From: Promicromonospora citrea
GTDB lineage: Bacteria > Actinomycetota > Actinomycetes > Actinomycetales > Cellulomonadaceae
DNA length: 51,002 bases
NCBI RefSeq assembly: GCF_013004695.1
Contig: NZ_JABEMG010000018.1
Span: forward strand, 1-51,002
Direction: 5' to 3'
Position numbers and translations under genes: made by a program. Of this stretch, positions 9,102 through 17,455 are shown one piece after another (position 1 is the first letter of the stretch; each line of letters opens with the position of its first letter). The notes beneath the pieces were generated by a model, which was not told the DNA's origin, searched no databases, and worked only from the letters and a program-made list of their open reading frames with translations.

Positions 9102-9893
9102 ATGACCGACGCACCCGTCGTCACCGACCGCGCGGACGCGGTCGTGACGATCACGCTCGACGACCCCGGCCACCGCAACGCGCTGACCCGGACCGCCAAG
9201 AAGGCCCTGCGCGACGCCGTCGCCGCGGCGGCCGCCGACACCGGGGTGCGTGCCGTCGTGCTCACGGGCACGGCGAGAGCGTTCTGCCTGGGCCAGGACC
9301 TCGGCGAGCACGCCGCGGCCCTCGCCGACGGGGCCGAGGCCGCGTTCGCCACGGTCCGCGAGCACTACTCGCCGGTCGTGCGCGACCTGCTCACCATGCC
9401 CAAGCCCGTGATCGCCGCCGTGGGCGGCACGTGCGTGGGCGCGGGCCTCGGGCTGGCGCTCGCGTGCGACCACCGCGTCTTCGCCGACGGGGTCACCCTG
9501 GGCGCGGCGTTCGCCGGCATCGGGCTCACCTTCGACACGGGCCTGTCGCTCACGCTGCCGCGCGCCGTCGGCGACGCGCGGGCCCGGGAGCTGCTGCTGT
9601 TCAACCGGACGTTCACCCCGGAGGAGGCCGTGGCCTGGGGCATCACGGGGGAGGTCGTCGCGGCGGAGGACGTGCTGCCCCGCGCCGTCGAGATCGCCCG
9701 GCAGCTCGCCGCCGGCCCGACCGTCGCGTTCGCGCAGACCAAGCGCCTCCTCGCGCAGGCACCGGGACGCACCCTCGACGAGGTGCTCGACGCCGAGGCC
9801 CGCGCCCAGGCGGCCTGCGGCGCGACGGCCGACCACACCGGCGCGGTCCAGGCGTTCCTGTCCCGCGCCCAGCCCACCTTCAGGGGCCACTGA
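9102..9893 (+). CDS. paaG: PaaG, 1,2-epoxyphenylacetyl-CoA isomerase
   Basis: 263 residues, crotonase fold with the PaaG-type signature ARAFCLGQDLGEH, the second oxyanion segment GGTCVGAGLGLALACD, and an Asp in IGLTFDTG at the place of the family's catalytic Asp. Known role: converts the ring epoxide into the oxepin that PaaZ opens. Last gene of the operon; ATG at 9102 preceded by AGGAGA. paaK (ligase), paaJ (thiolase) and paaI are not in the window. Confidence 0.88.
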   Translation: MTDAPVVTDRADAVVTITLDDPGHRNALTRTAKKALRDAVAAAAADTGVRAVVLTGTARAFCLGQDLGEHAAALADGAEAAFATVREHYSPVVRDLLTMPKPVIAAVGGTCVGAGLGLALACDHRVFADGVTLGAAFAGIGLTFDTGLSLTLPRAVGDARARELLLFNRTFTPEEAVAWGITGEVVAAEDVLPRAVEIARQLAAGPTVAFAQTKRLLAQAPGRTLDEVLDAEARAQAACGATADHTGAVQAFLSRAQPTFRGH

Positions 9894-9908
9894 CCCGCCC
9901 GCTCGCGC

Positions 9909-9970
9909 CGCCGAGCGGAGGAATGATCGGCGCTCGCGCCGCCGTCCGCCGATCATTCCTACGCTCGGCG
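9909..9970. terminator. 24-bp inverted repeat at convergent paaG/esterase ends
   Basis: Arms 9909-9932 and 9947-9970 pair over 24 bp with one mismatch; loop of 14 nt. The arms contain GGAATGATCGGCG. No T-tract follows on either strand, so it is not a textbook intrinsic terminator, but its position between convergent stops (9893 and 10012) suggests two-way termination or mRNA 3'-end protection. Confidence 0.7.
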
Positions 9971-10011
9971 GGCGCGGGCGGCGGCGGGCGGGATCCTGGG
10001 CGGCGGCGGGG

Positions 10012-11028
10012 TCAGGCCGTGAGCGCCGTGATGTGGGCGCGGGTGGCCGCGTAGGCGGCGGACTGCTCGCGGGCCTGGCCCGGGTACCCGGCGTGCCCCG
10101 CGGTGAGCACCGTCAGGTCGAGGCTCGCCCCCGGAGCCCGCGCGACGCCGTTCGCGACCGCGAACTGGCCCGGCGGCGGCACGGAGGTGTCCCACAGCGC
10201 GCACTCGACGCGCACGGGGATCCGCAGGTGCGTGGCCGCGACCGACGCGTCGTGGAACGCCAGGACCTCGCGTGCCTCGGGATGGTCGGCCACGTGGTGC
10301 CGGACGGCCTCGCCGCTGCCGAGGCACGGCATCCGCAGGCGCAGGTCGTGCTGCCCGAACGTGGGCACCTCCAGCGTGGCGCCGACGAACCGGTCGTCCC
10401 ACGGCAGGGCCAGCGCGCCGATGCCGCCGCCGAAGCTTGTGCCGACGTAGTACAGCGGCAGGTCCGCGAGGGCCGGGTCGCGCCGGGCGAGCACGTCCAG
10501 CAGGGCGCTCGCGGCGTGCCACAGGTCGACGGCGGACCGCCCGACGGCGTACGTGTCCACCGCCTCGATGCCGTGCAGCACGTGCGCGGAGCTGGTGTCG
10601 GGGGCCCCGACGCCCCGGTTGAGCGCCCCGAGCCCCCGTGCCACGGGGAAGATGACGGCGGCGTCACGCGGGACCCGCTCGAAGCTCGGCGCGTCGCGGC
10701 CGCCGTACCCGTGGCTGACCACGACACCGACCCGGGGCAGCCCTTCCACGGGGAGCGCGACCCAGGCGCGCAGCCGCAGGCCGCCGTCGGCGGTGTGCGT
10801 GACCACGCGGACGTCGTGCGTGGCGCGGCGGGCCGGCGCGGCGGCGCCCTCGACCACGACGTCGGGTGCCACCGTGCGCGCCCGCTCGGACCAGGACCGC
10901 CACAGGTCGGCGAAGCCGTCCGGCTCCGCGGCCGGCTCGACGGCGAGCAGGGCGTCGCGGTCGTACCCGTAGGTGCCGTCGATCGGGCTGTCCGCGAACC
11001 AGCGGTCGTAGGGCGCGGGCAGGCTCAC
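10012..11028 (-). CDS. Acetyl xylan esterase / cephalosporin-C deacetylase-type hydrolase (CE7)
   Basis: 338 residues, the normal size of CE7 enzymes. Alpha/beta hydrolase features in order: substrate-side motif VVVSHGYGGR, nucleophile elbow YYVGTSFGGG (Ser), Asp in ECALWDTSVPP, and His in TAGHAGYP near the C-terminus. CE7 enzymes remove acetyl groups from xylo-oligosaccharides and other small acetylated molecules. No signal peptide is seen, so it is cytoplasmic. GTG at 11028 overlaps the P450 stop (GTGA), so the two are co-expressed; with P450 and sulfotransferase neighbours the substrate may be a small metabolite rather than xylan. Confidence 0.85.
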   Translation of the reverse strand: MSLPAPYDRWFADSPIDGTYGYDRDALLAVEPAAEPDGFADLWRSWSERARTVAPDVVVEGAAAPARRATHDVRVVTHTADGGLRLRAWVALPVEGLPRVGVVVSHGYGGRDAPSFERVPRDAAVIFPVARGLGALNRGVGAPDTSSAHVLHGIEAVDTYAVGRSAVDLWHAASALLDVLARRDPALADLPLYYVGTSFGGGIGALALPWDDRFVGATLEVPTFGQHDLRLRMPCLGSGEAVRHHVADHPEAREVLAFHDASVAATHLRIPVRVECALWDTSVPPPGQFAVANGVARAPGASLDLTVLTAGHAGYPGQAREQSAAYAATRAHITALTA

Positions 11029-12341
11029 CGGTCCGCGGCCCACCCGGCGTCGTCGTCCTCGTCCGGGTCCGTGTCCCACGTGCCGTACGCGGGCTGCCGG
11101 CGCGGCGACGGGAAGGTCACCGGCAGGCGCGCCGGGAACCGCATCCAGGGGCTCGTGGCCCACTCGACCCGGTTCGGGTCCGTCGTGAGGGTGAGCTGCA
11201 GGCGCTTGAGCAGCTCGGCCACGGCGATCCGCGCGACGACGCGGCCCAGCCGGGGCGCGGGGCAGCGGTGCGCGCCCGCGCCGAACGAGAGGTAGGCGCG
11301 GTTGCCCACGGTGTCCCAGGGGTCGCTCGACTGCACGAGCGGGTCGTGGTTGGCGGCGTGCACCGCGACCACGACGGGGTCGCCGCGCTCGATGAGCTTG
11401 CCGTCCAGCACCACGTCGCGCACCGCGAAGCGCGGCATGAGGTTCGGGTTGGTCGTGGAGCGCCACAGCACCTCGTCGAGCGCGTCGTCGATGTGCAGGC
11501 GGCCGCCCGAGACACGGTGGGAGAACCGCGGGTCACTGAGGATGATCACGAGGGTCTGCGCCACCCACGCCATGAGGGACTCGGTCGCCGCCGCGGTGAT
11601 GGCGGTGAGCGTCTGGGCGCGCTCGAGGTCGTTCTCGAAGTTCGGGTGCACGGCGAGCACGCCGGCGATGTCGCGGGTGCCGCGCTCGCGGCTGAGGGCG
11701 ATGTGGCCCGTGACGATCTCGCGCAGCTCGTCGGTGAGCGCGCGGGCGTCGGCGCCCGCCTCGAAGATCGCCCGGGTGATCTCCTGGAGGCGCTGCGCCT
11801 GGCCCGGCTCGAGACCGTCCAGCTCGGACAGCACGAGGAACGGCACCACGGCCGCGTACTCGGCCACGAGGTCGGCCCGGCCCCTGTCCTCGAACCGGTC
11901 GATGAGCATGCCGCACAGCCGCCGCGTGATGGCGCCGGCACGGGCCTCGTCGACCTGCTCGAGCGCGTCGTCGACGGGCGGGCGCAGGCGGGCGTGCTTG
12001 GCGCCGTCGGCGTCGGCGAGGGTGGGCTTGGGAGCCTGCGCGAGCACGAGGTGCAGGCCCGAGCCCGGTCCGAGCAGGCCCTTGCCGTGGCCGTTCCAGA
12101 TCGACGGGTCCTTGATGAAGGTGTGGTCGTCGCGCAGCAGGCCCACGGCGGCGGAGTGGCCCAGCACGAGCCAGCCCGGCACGCCCGGCTCGAGGTCGAT
12201 CGGGGCGATCGAGCCCCAGCGCTTGCGCAGCTGCTCGTAGACGGTGTTCGCGTCGGGCGACGTCGTCGTCGCGACCAGCGGCGTGCGCTCGGCGACGTCG
12301 CTCAGCCGCACGGGTCGCGCGGACTGCGATGCTGCGGTCAC
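11025..12341 (-). CDS. Cytochrome P450
   Basis: 438 residues. Heme-binding loop FGAGAHRCPAPRLG with C360 as the thiolate ligand; K-helix ExxR seen as EVLWR; I-helix region TAAATESLMAW keeps the Thr and Glu but lacks the common Gly-(Asp/Glu/His) residue of AG(x)ET. Soluble bacterial class, no membrane anchor. GTG at 12341 is chosen for its GAGAGGAGA site upstream; an in-frame start at 12425 would add a low-complexity Arg/Pro tail. No ferredoxin gene is adjacent. Shares a transcript with the esterase and faces the sulfotransferase across a 170-bp divergent promoter region. Confidence 0.9.
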   Translation of the reverse strand: MTAASQSARPVRLSDVAERTPLVATTTSPDANTVYEQLRKRWGSIAPIDLEPGVPGWLVLGHSAAVGLLRDDHTFIKDPSIWNGHGKGLLGPGSGLHLVLAQAPKPTLADADGAKHARLRPPVDDALEQVDEARAGAITRRLCGMLIDRFEDRGRADLVAEYAAVVPFLVLSELDGLEPGQAQRLQEITRAIFEAGADARALTDELREIVTGHIALSRERGTRDIAGVLAVHPNFENDLERAQTLTAITAAATESLMAWVAQTLVIILSDPRFSHRVSGGRLHIDDALDEVLWRSTTNPNLMPRFAVRDVVLDGKLIERGDPVVVAVHAANHDPLVQSSDPWDTVGNRAYLSFGAGAHRCPAPRLGRVVARIAVAELLKRLQLTLTTDPNRVEWATSPWMRFPARLPVTFPSPRRQPAYGTWDTDPDEDDDAGWAADR

Positions 12342-12431
12342 GGTTCTCCTCTCGGGCAGGGGCCGGCCCCGGCGCGTGCGGCTCCGGACGGCCCTGTCCG
12401 GGGATGCTAACCGACCAGGCGGCACCGTCGG

Positions 12432-12447
12432 GTGACCGCCGGGTCAC
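12432..12447. promoter_or_regulatory. Candidate operator in P450/sulfotransferase promoter region
   Basis: A perfect dyad GTGACC-N4-GGTCAC (loop gccg) lies inside the 170-bp divergent gap 12342-12511. Its placement suits a regulator acting on both directions. No regulator gene is adjacent, so the protein that might bind is unknown. A short dyad in GC-rich DNA can arise by chance. Confidence 0.35.
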
Positions 12448-12511
12448 GATCGGGGACCGGCGTCCGACCGGTGCGGCGGGGCGCTTGTCGTGGCCCGGAG
12501 GTGTCGGCAGG

Positions 12512-13720
12512 ATGTGCGCCATGCCCCAGGCCACGCCCCTGCTCCGACTGATGAACCTGCTGCTCACCCCCGGGATGCGCACGCGGAAGGACCCCGACGC
12601 CGTGTTCGACGGCATCCTCGCGGAGGTGCAGCGCGACCACGCGCCGCTGACGGCCGAGGACCTCGCCGCCGTCGACGGCCTGCGCCTGCTGCTCGCCGAC
12701 CACGCCGCCAACCCCGACCTCAGCGGGCTCGGGTGGATGAGCGCGCAGGACCAGATCCGCGACCGGCTCCGCAACCGGGCCGTGGTCCGGTCCGCGCAGG
12801 CGCAGCGTCCCGAGGTGCGCGACGAGCCCGTGACGGCGCCGGTGTTCGTCGTGGGCCTGCCGCGCACAGGCACCACGCTCACGTACAACCTCGTCGCCCG
12901 GCACCCGGGCCACCGGGGGCCGAAGCTGTGGGAGATGACCAACCTCGGCCTGCCGCTGCCCGAGGCCGAGCGCGCCAAGGTGATCGAGAAGACCCGCAGG
13001 CGCTTCGCGGCCGTCGGGAAGCTCAGCCCCGCGTGGGCGCACCTGCACCCCCTGGTCGCCGAGAGCGAGGAGGAGGACTTCATGCTGCGCGCGCACACCG
13101 AGATGTTCGCCACCTGGGGCCCCGCGCCGCGCTACATCGACTGGGTCAAGGGCGCCGACCTCACCGACGACTTCCGGTTCCTGCGCGAGGCGCTGCAGGT
13201 GATCGCGGCGGGCGAGGCCCCGGACCGCTGGGTGCTCAAGCACCCGATGGACCTGTGGCGCACGCCGGAGATCCTGCGCGCCTTCCCCGACGCGCGGTTC
13301 GTGTGGACGCACCGCGCGCCGTCGTCGGCGGTGGCGTCCGGCTGCTCGATGTCCGAGGCGACCCACACGATGTACCTCAAGCCGGGCCGCATCGACCTGG
13401 AGCGCATCGGGCGGGAGTGGCTGGAGATCTCGGCCGGCGGGGTCGAGCGGGCCATGGCGCTGCGCGACCAGCTGCCGGCCGACGCGGTGGTCGACGTCGT
13501 CTACGACGACCTCGTGGCCGAGCCGGAGGCCGTGGTGCGCGGGGTGTTCGACCAGCTCGGCATCGAGTGGACCCCGACCGACGCCGCCAACCTGGCCGCC
13601 GCGACCGACCGGAGCGGCCACACGCCCCACCGGTACACCCTGGAGCGCTACGGCCTGGACGAGGACCAGGTCGCGAAGGCCTTCGCGGCCTACGAGATCC
13701 CGGCCTCCACCCTGCGCTGA
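12512..13720 (+). CDS. Sulfotransferase family protein (PAPS-type)
   Basis: 402 residues. The 5'-phosphosulfate-binding loop is VGLPRTGTT (about residue 112) and the 3'-phosphate-binding segment is FVWTHRAPSSAVAS; both are hallmarks of the sulfotransferase_3-like bacterial family. Other conserved blocks: LWEMTNLG, VLKHPMDLW. It would transfer sulfate from PAPS to a hydroxylated acceptor, which the divergent P450 could supply; that link is inference. Two ATG codons (12512, 12521) are possible starts; GGAGG at 12497-12501 supports 12512. Ends before a 29-bp inverted repeat. Confidence 0.8.
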   Translation: MCAMPQATPLLRLMNLLLTPGMRTRKDPDAVFDGILAEVQRDHAPLTAEDLAAVDGLRLLLADHAANPDLSGLGWMSAQDQIRDRLRNRAVVRSAQAQRPEVRDEPVTAPVFVVGLPRTGTTLTYNLVARHPGHRGPKLWEMTNLGLPLPEAERAKVIEKTRRRFAAVGKLSPAWAHLHPLVAESEEEDFMLRAHTEMFATWGPAPRYIDWVKGADLTDDFRFLREALQVIAAGEAPDRWVLKHPMDLWRTPEILRAFPDARFVWTHRAPSSAVASGCSMSEATHTMYLKPGRIDLERIGREWLEISAGGVERAMALRDQLPADAVVDVVYDDLVAEPEAVVRGVFDQLGIEWTPTDAANLAAATDRSGHTPHRYTLERYGLDEDQVAKAFAAYEIPASTLR

Positions 13721-13733
13721 CCCCGACCGGGCC

Positions 13734-13795
13734 CCGCGAGAACGACCTGCGGGACCGATCCGGCGTCGGATCGGTCCCGCAGGTCGTTCTCGCGG
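13734..13795. terminator. Perfect 29-bp hairpin between convergent genes
   Basis: Arms 13734-13762 and 13767-13795 are perfectly complementary over 29 bp with a 4-nt loop (gcgt); the arm core is GAACGACCTGCGGGACC. It lies between the convergent stops of the sulfotransferase (13720) and serA (13812). No T-run on either side. Probably a bidirectional terminator; unusually long and perfect for one. Confidence 0.8.
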
Positions 13796-13811
13796 CGTCG
13801 GGCGCCGGCCC

Positions 13812-15050
13812 TCAGCGGGCCGCCGGGCCCGGGGGGAACTCCGGACGGTCGAAGGCGTCGCGGATCCGCAGGCGGATCGTGGTGTCGAGGGCCTGCAGCT
13901 TGGCGGACGCGCCGCGCTCGGTGACGTCGGAGATGTCCGTGACCACGTAGCCGATGTCGCCGCGCGTGGCCAGCATCTGGCCCTCGATGTTGGCGCCGTG
14001 GTCGGCGAAGATCTGGTTGACCGTGGCCAGCACGCCCGGCACGTTGCGGTGCAGCAGCTTGATGCGGCCCACGCCGGTCGGCTCGAGCTGCAGGTTGGGC
14101 AGGTTGACGCTGAGCATCGTCGAGCCCGTGGTCACGTAGTCCGACAGCTTCTTGGCCACGAACTGCCCGATCGACTGCTGTGCCTCCTCGGTGGACCCGC
14201 CGACGTGCGGGGTGAGGATCACGTTGGGCAGGCCACGCAGCACGGAGTCGAACGTGTCGCCGCGCTTCTTGGGCTCCTGCGGGAACACGTCCACGGCGGC
14301 GCCCGCGAGGTGGCCGGACGTGATGTGCTCGGCCAGCGAGTCGACGTCGACCACGAAGCCGCGGCACAGGTTCAGGAAGATGGCGTCCTGCTTCATGCGC
14401 GCGAACTGCTTGGCGCCGAACAGGCCCGCGTTGCCGGACCGCCCGTCGACGTGCAGCGTCACGACGTCGGCGGTCTCCAGCAGCTCGTCGAGCGTCTCGG
14501 CGCGGCGCGCGTTGCCCAGCGCCAGCTTCTCGGCGGTGTCGTAGAAGATCACCGACATGCCGAGGTTCTCGGCCAGCACCGACAGCTGCGAGCCGATGTT
14601 GCCGTAGCCCACGATGCCGAGCGTGCGGCCGCGCACCTCGTGCGAACCCTCCGCGGACTTGTCCCAGACGCCGGCGTGCAGGGCGCGGTCGCGCTCCGTC
14701 ATGCGGCGGGTCAGGGAGATGATCTCGGCGATCGCGAGCTCCACCACGGACCGCGTGTTGGAGAACGGCGCGTTGAACACCGCGATGCCGCGGTTCGCCG
14801 CCGCGGTGAGGTTGATCTGGTTGGTGCCGATGCTGAACGCGCCGACGGCGACCAGGTCGCCCGCCTCGGCCAGCACACGGGCGGTGACCTCGGTCTTGGA
14901 CCGGATGCCGAGGAGCTGCACGCCGTCGAGGGCGGCGATCAGCTCGTCCTCGTCGAGGGCTCCCTTGCGGTAGTCGACCTCGTACCCGGCCGACTCGAGG
15001 ATCGGGACGGAGTCGGGATGGACGTTCTCGAGGAGGAGGGCTCGCTGCAC
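13812..15050 (-). CDS. serA: D-3-phosphoglycerate dehydrogenase
   Basis: 412 residues, colinear with E. coli SerA (~410), with a single C-terminal ACT domain (HRNVPGVLATVNQIFADHGANIEGQ). Catalytic features: NAD motif GYGNIGSQL, substrate segment NAPFSNTRSVVE, catalytic Arg in NLCRGFVVDVD, and His in LTPHVGGSTEEAQ. First step of serine synthesis from 3-phosphoglycerate; ACT domains allow serine feedback. The start is the GTG at 15050 (VQRALLLENVHPD). It lacks the extra ~110-residue domain of the longer SerA found in many actinobacteria. Confidence 0.93.
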   Translation of the reverse strand: MQRALLLENVHPDSVPILESAGYEVDYRKGALDEDELIAALDGVQLLGIRSKTEVTARVLAEAGDLVAVGAFSIGTNQINLTAAANRGIAVFNAPFSNTRSVVELAIAEIISLTRRMTERDRALHAGVWDKSAEGSHEVRGRTLGIVGYGNIGSQLSVLAENLGMSVIFYDTAEKLALGNARRAETLDELLETADVVTLHVDGRSGNAGLFGAKQFARMKQDAIFLNLCRGFVVDVDSLAEHITSGHLAGAAVDVFPQEPKKRGDTFDSVLRGLPNVILTPHVGGSTEEAQQSIGQFVAKKLSDYVTTGSTMLSVNLPNLQLEPTGVGRIKLLHRNVPGVLATVNQIFADHGANIEGQMLATRGDIGYVVTDISDVTERGASAKLQALDTTIRLRIRDAFDRPEFPPGPAAR

Positions 15051-15093
15051 GCACCCATGATGCGGCAGGGGCCCCGAAGCACCAAGCGGACGA

Positions 15094-15124
15094 CCGGCCC
15101 GTCCCGCCTGCTGGGACGGGCCGG
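15094..15124 (-). terminator. Hairpin downstream of the HelD-like gene
   Basis: Arms CCGGCCCGTCCC (15094-15105) and GGGACGGGCCGG (15113-15124) pair perfectly over 12 bp around a 7-nt loop, 18 nt after the HelD-like stop (15143) on the minus strand. No T-tract. It separates this gene from serA, which follows in the same direction and probably has its own promoter. Confidence 0.6.
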
Positions 15125-15142
15125 CGGGACGGGACGGGCGCC

Positions 15143-17425
15143 TCAGAACCCTTCCGGCAGGTCCTGCGCGTGCACGACGACGAGGCGCTGCGTGGGCCGC
15201 GTCATCGCCACGTACAGGTCGCTCGTGCCGCCGGGGCCGTCCGCGATCGCCGCGGGCTCCACGAGCACGACCGCGTCGAACTCGAGGCCCTTCGTCTCGC
15301 GGGGCGAGAGCACGGTCACCTGGGCGTCCTCGGGCCGCTGTGCGGCCAGCCGTGCGGCCTCCTGCTCGCCGACGGCGCCGGGCAGCGCCGCCGTGAGCGC
15401 CCCGGCCAGCCGCGGCACGCCGTCCGACGGCGCGACGACGGCGACGCGGCCGGCGTCGGGCCCGACGAACTCCTTGGCGAGCCCCAGGGCCTCGGCGACG
15501 ACCGCGTCCGGGTCGGGGAGGCCGTCGGGCCCTGCTCCGGTACGGGTCGTGACGAGCGAGCCCTCGACGTCGCGCGCGGCGCGCAGGTCCGAGACGGGCA
15601 GCCGCGCGGCGCGGGCGACGCGCTGCGCGGTGTCGGCGACCGTCGCGGGCGTGCGGTAGGACACGGTGAGCTCGGCGAGCCGCCACCCGTCGCGCAGCAG
15701 CGGAGTCAGCATGCGGTCCCAGCTGCGCGCGCCGGCGGCCGACGAGGTCTGCGCCACGTCGCCCACCACGGTCATCGAGCGGGTCGGCACGCGGCGCACG
15801 AGGGCGCGCCAGGCCATGGGGGAGAGCTCCTGCGCCTCGTCGACCACGACGTGGCCGTAGGTCCAGGACCGGTCGGCGGCGGCGCGCTCCGCCGTCGTGA
15901 GCGCCGGGCCGCCCGCGGAGAACCGCGCGGCGAGCGTGTCGGCGTCCACGAGGCCCGCGTAGTCGCCGAGCATCGACTGCGTGGCCTCCAGCGCCTGCTC
16001 GGCGTAGCGGCGGGCCTCCTGCTCGGCGGCCTCGCGCGCCCGGGCCTCGACCAGCGCGACCGCGTCGTCCTCGCCGAGCAGCTCGTACGCCTCGTCGAGG
16101 ATCGGGACGTCGGCCTCCGTCCAGGGGGAGCCCGGCTTGCGCTGCAGCAGGCGCCGCTCGCGCGCCGTGAGCTCCGGCGCCGCCTCGGCGAGCCGGTGCG
16201 GCTTGGCATACAGGTCGGTGACCAGCTTCTCGGGCGTGATCGGCAGCCACGCGATGTTGAGCGCGACCCGCACGGCGCGGTCCGAGCGCAGGTCCTCGAT
16301 CACCGCGGCGCGGTCCTCGCCCTGCACGGGCTCGTCCTGGAAGTCGCGGTACTGGTCGGCCAGGCGCTCCAGCATGTCGCGCACGAAGGTGGCGCGTGCC
16401 AGGTTGTGCGGCTTGTGGGTGCGGCGCGCCTTGGCGATCGCGTCGCGCACGTCGCGCGGCCGGATCACGAAGTCGTGCCCCTCGACGCGCACGGGGATCT
16501 CCTCGGCGGGCACCCGCTCGCGGGCCCGCACCGCCCGGCGCACCACCTTGCGCCACAGCAGCAGGCCCTTGAGGCGGGCCACCTGCCCCTCGTCGACGGC
16601 GGTCGCCCGGACCCCCGGCAGGAGGTCGCCGATCGTCGTCGACACCACACCGGTCTCACCGAGGGACGGCAGCACCTGGTCGATGTAGCGCAGGAACGCG
16701 CTGGACGGGCCCACCACGAGCACGCCCGACCGCTCCAGCAGCCGCCGGTGCGCGTACAGCAGGTAGGCCGCACGGTGCAGCGCGACCGCCGTCTTGCCGG
16801 TGCCCGGCCCGCCCTGGACCACGAGCGCGCCCGTGAGGTCCGAGCGGATGATGCGGTCCTGCTCGGCCTGGATCGTCGCGACGATGTCCGTCATGCGGCC
16901 CGTGCGGCCCTGGGCCATGGCGGCCAGCAGCGCGCCCTCGCCCGAGAGCGCGTCGGCGTCGATCTCGGTGTCGAGGTCCAGCACCTCGTCCTCCAGGCCC
17001 GTCACCGACCGGCCCTTCGTGACCAGGTGCCGACGGCGGCGCACGTCGCCCGGGTGCAGCGCGGTGGCCCGGTAGAACGCCTCGGCCGCCGGCGCCCGCC
17101 AGTCGGTCAGCATCGACCGGTGCTCGGCGTCCGTGAGGCCGATGCGCCCGACGTACCGCGTGACCGTGCCGTCGGCGGACCCGTCCGCCAGGTCCAGGCG
17201 GCCGAACACCAGCCGGTCCTCGACGGCGTCGAGCTGGGCGGCCCGGTCCTCGTAGAGCGTGGCGAACGCGTCGCGCTCGCTGCGGTTCTGGTGGGTGCCG
17301 ACCGCGCCGGCCAGACGGACGTCCCGCAGACGGTCGGCGGTGGTCCCGCGAAGGGTGTCCAGCCGGGCGTACATCGTGTCGACGACTTCCTGCTCGTGGG
17401 CGAGCTCGCCCGCGATTCCCGTCAC
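15143..17425 (-). CDS. HelD/HelR-like superfamily 1 ATPase acting on RNA polymerase
   Basis: 760 residues. An N-terminal coiled-coil arm (EQEVVDTMYARLDTLR) is followed by split UvrD/Rep-like ATPase domains: Walker A GGPGTGKTAV, Walker B VVVDEAQELS, motif SYRTPATV and the C-terminal VAMTRPTQRL. The DWRAP motif (DWRAPAAEAFY) before the Walker A is typical of HelD. Actinobacterial HelD proteins release stalled RNA polymerase, and the HelR subgroup protects it against rifampicin. GTG at 17425 has GGAGGT 5 nt upstream. A dyad at 17456-17477 sits in its leader. Whether it is HelR-type cannot be decided without comparing the primary-channel loop. Confidence 0.85.
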   Translation of the reverse strand: MTGIAGELAHEQEVVDTMYARLDTLRGTTADRLRDVRLAGAVGTHQNRSERDAFATLYEDRAAQLDAVEDRLVFGRLDLADGSADGTVTRYVGRIGLTDAEHRSMLTDWRAPAAEAFYRATALHPGDVRRRRHLVTKGRSVTGLEDEVLDLDTEIDADALSGEGALLAAMAQGRTGRMTDIVATIQAEQDRIIRSDLTGALVVQGGPGTGKTAVALHRAAYLLYAHRRLLERSGVLVVGPSSAFLRYIDQVLPSLGETGVVSTTIGDLLPGVRATAVDEGQVARLKGLLLWRKVVRRAVRARERVPAEEIPVRVEGHDFVIRPRDVRDAIAKARRTHKPHNLARATFVRDMLERLADQYRDFQDEPVQGEDRAAVIEDLRSDRAVRVALNIAWLPITPEKLVTDLYAKPHRLAEAAPELTARERRLLQRKPGSPWTEADVPILDEAYELLGEDDAVALVEARAREAAEQEARRYAEQALEATQSMLGDYAGLVDADTLAARFSAGGPALTTAERAAADRSWTYGHVVVDEAQELSPMAWRALVRRVPTRSMTVVGDVAQTSSAAGARSWDRMLTPLLRDGWRLAELTVSYRTPATVADTAQRVARAARLPVSDLRAARDVEGSLVTTRTGAGPDGLPDPDAVVAEALGLAKEFVGPDAGRVAVVAPSDGVPRLAGALTAALPGAVGEQEAARLAAQRPEDAQVTVLSPRETKGLEFDAVVLVEPAAIADGPGGTSDLYVAMTRPTQRLVVVHAQDLPEGF

Positions 17426-17455
17426 GCCCTACCTCCGTGGCTCACCTGCACTAAC

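Noticed and set aside
9909-9970. Classical Rho-independent terminator
   Set aside because: The stem is strong but no T-run follows on either strand, and the same holds for the other convergent repeats; they are reported as terminator-like only.
10012-13720. Natural-product biosynthetic gene cluster
   Set aside because: A P450, an esterase and a sulfotransferase without any core synthase, carrier protein or transporter do not make a cluster; the next genes are housekeeping.
15143-17425. UvrD-type DNA repair helicase
   Set aside because: Motifs are SF1, but the N-terminal coiled coil, DWRAP motif and length fit HelD/HelR, which acts on RNA polymerase and not as a repair helicase.
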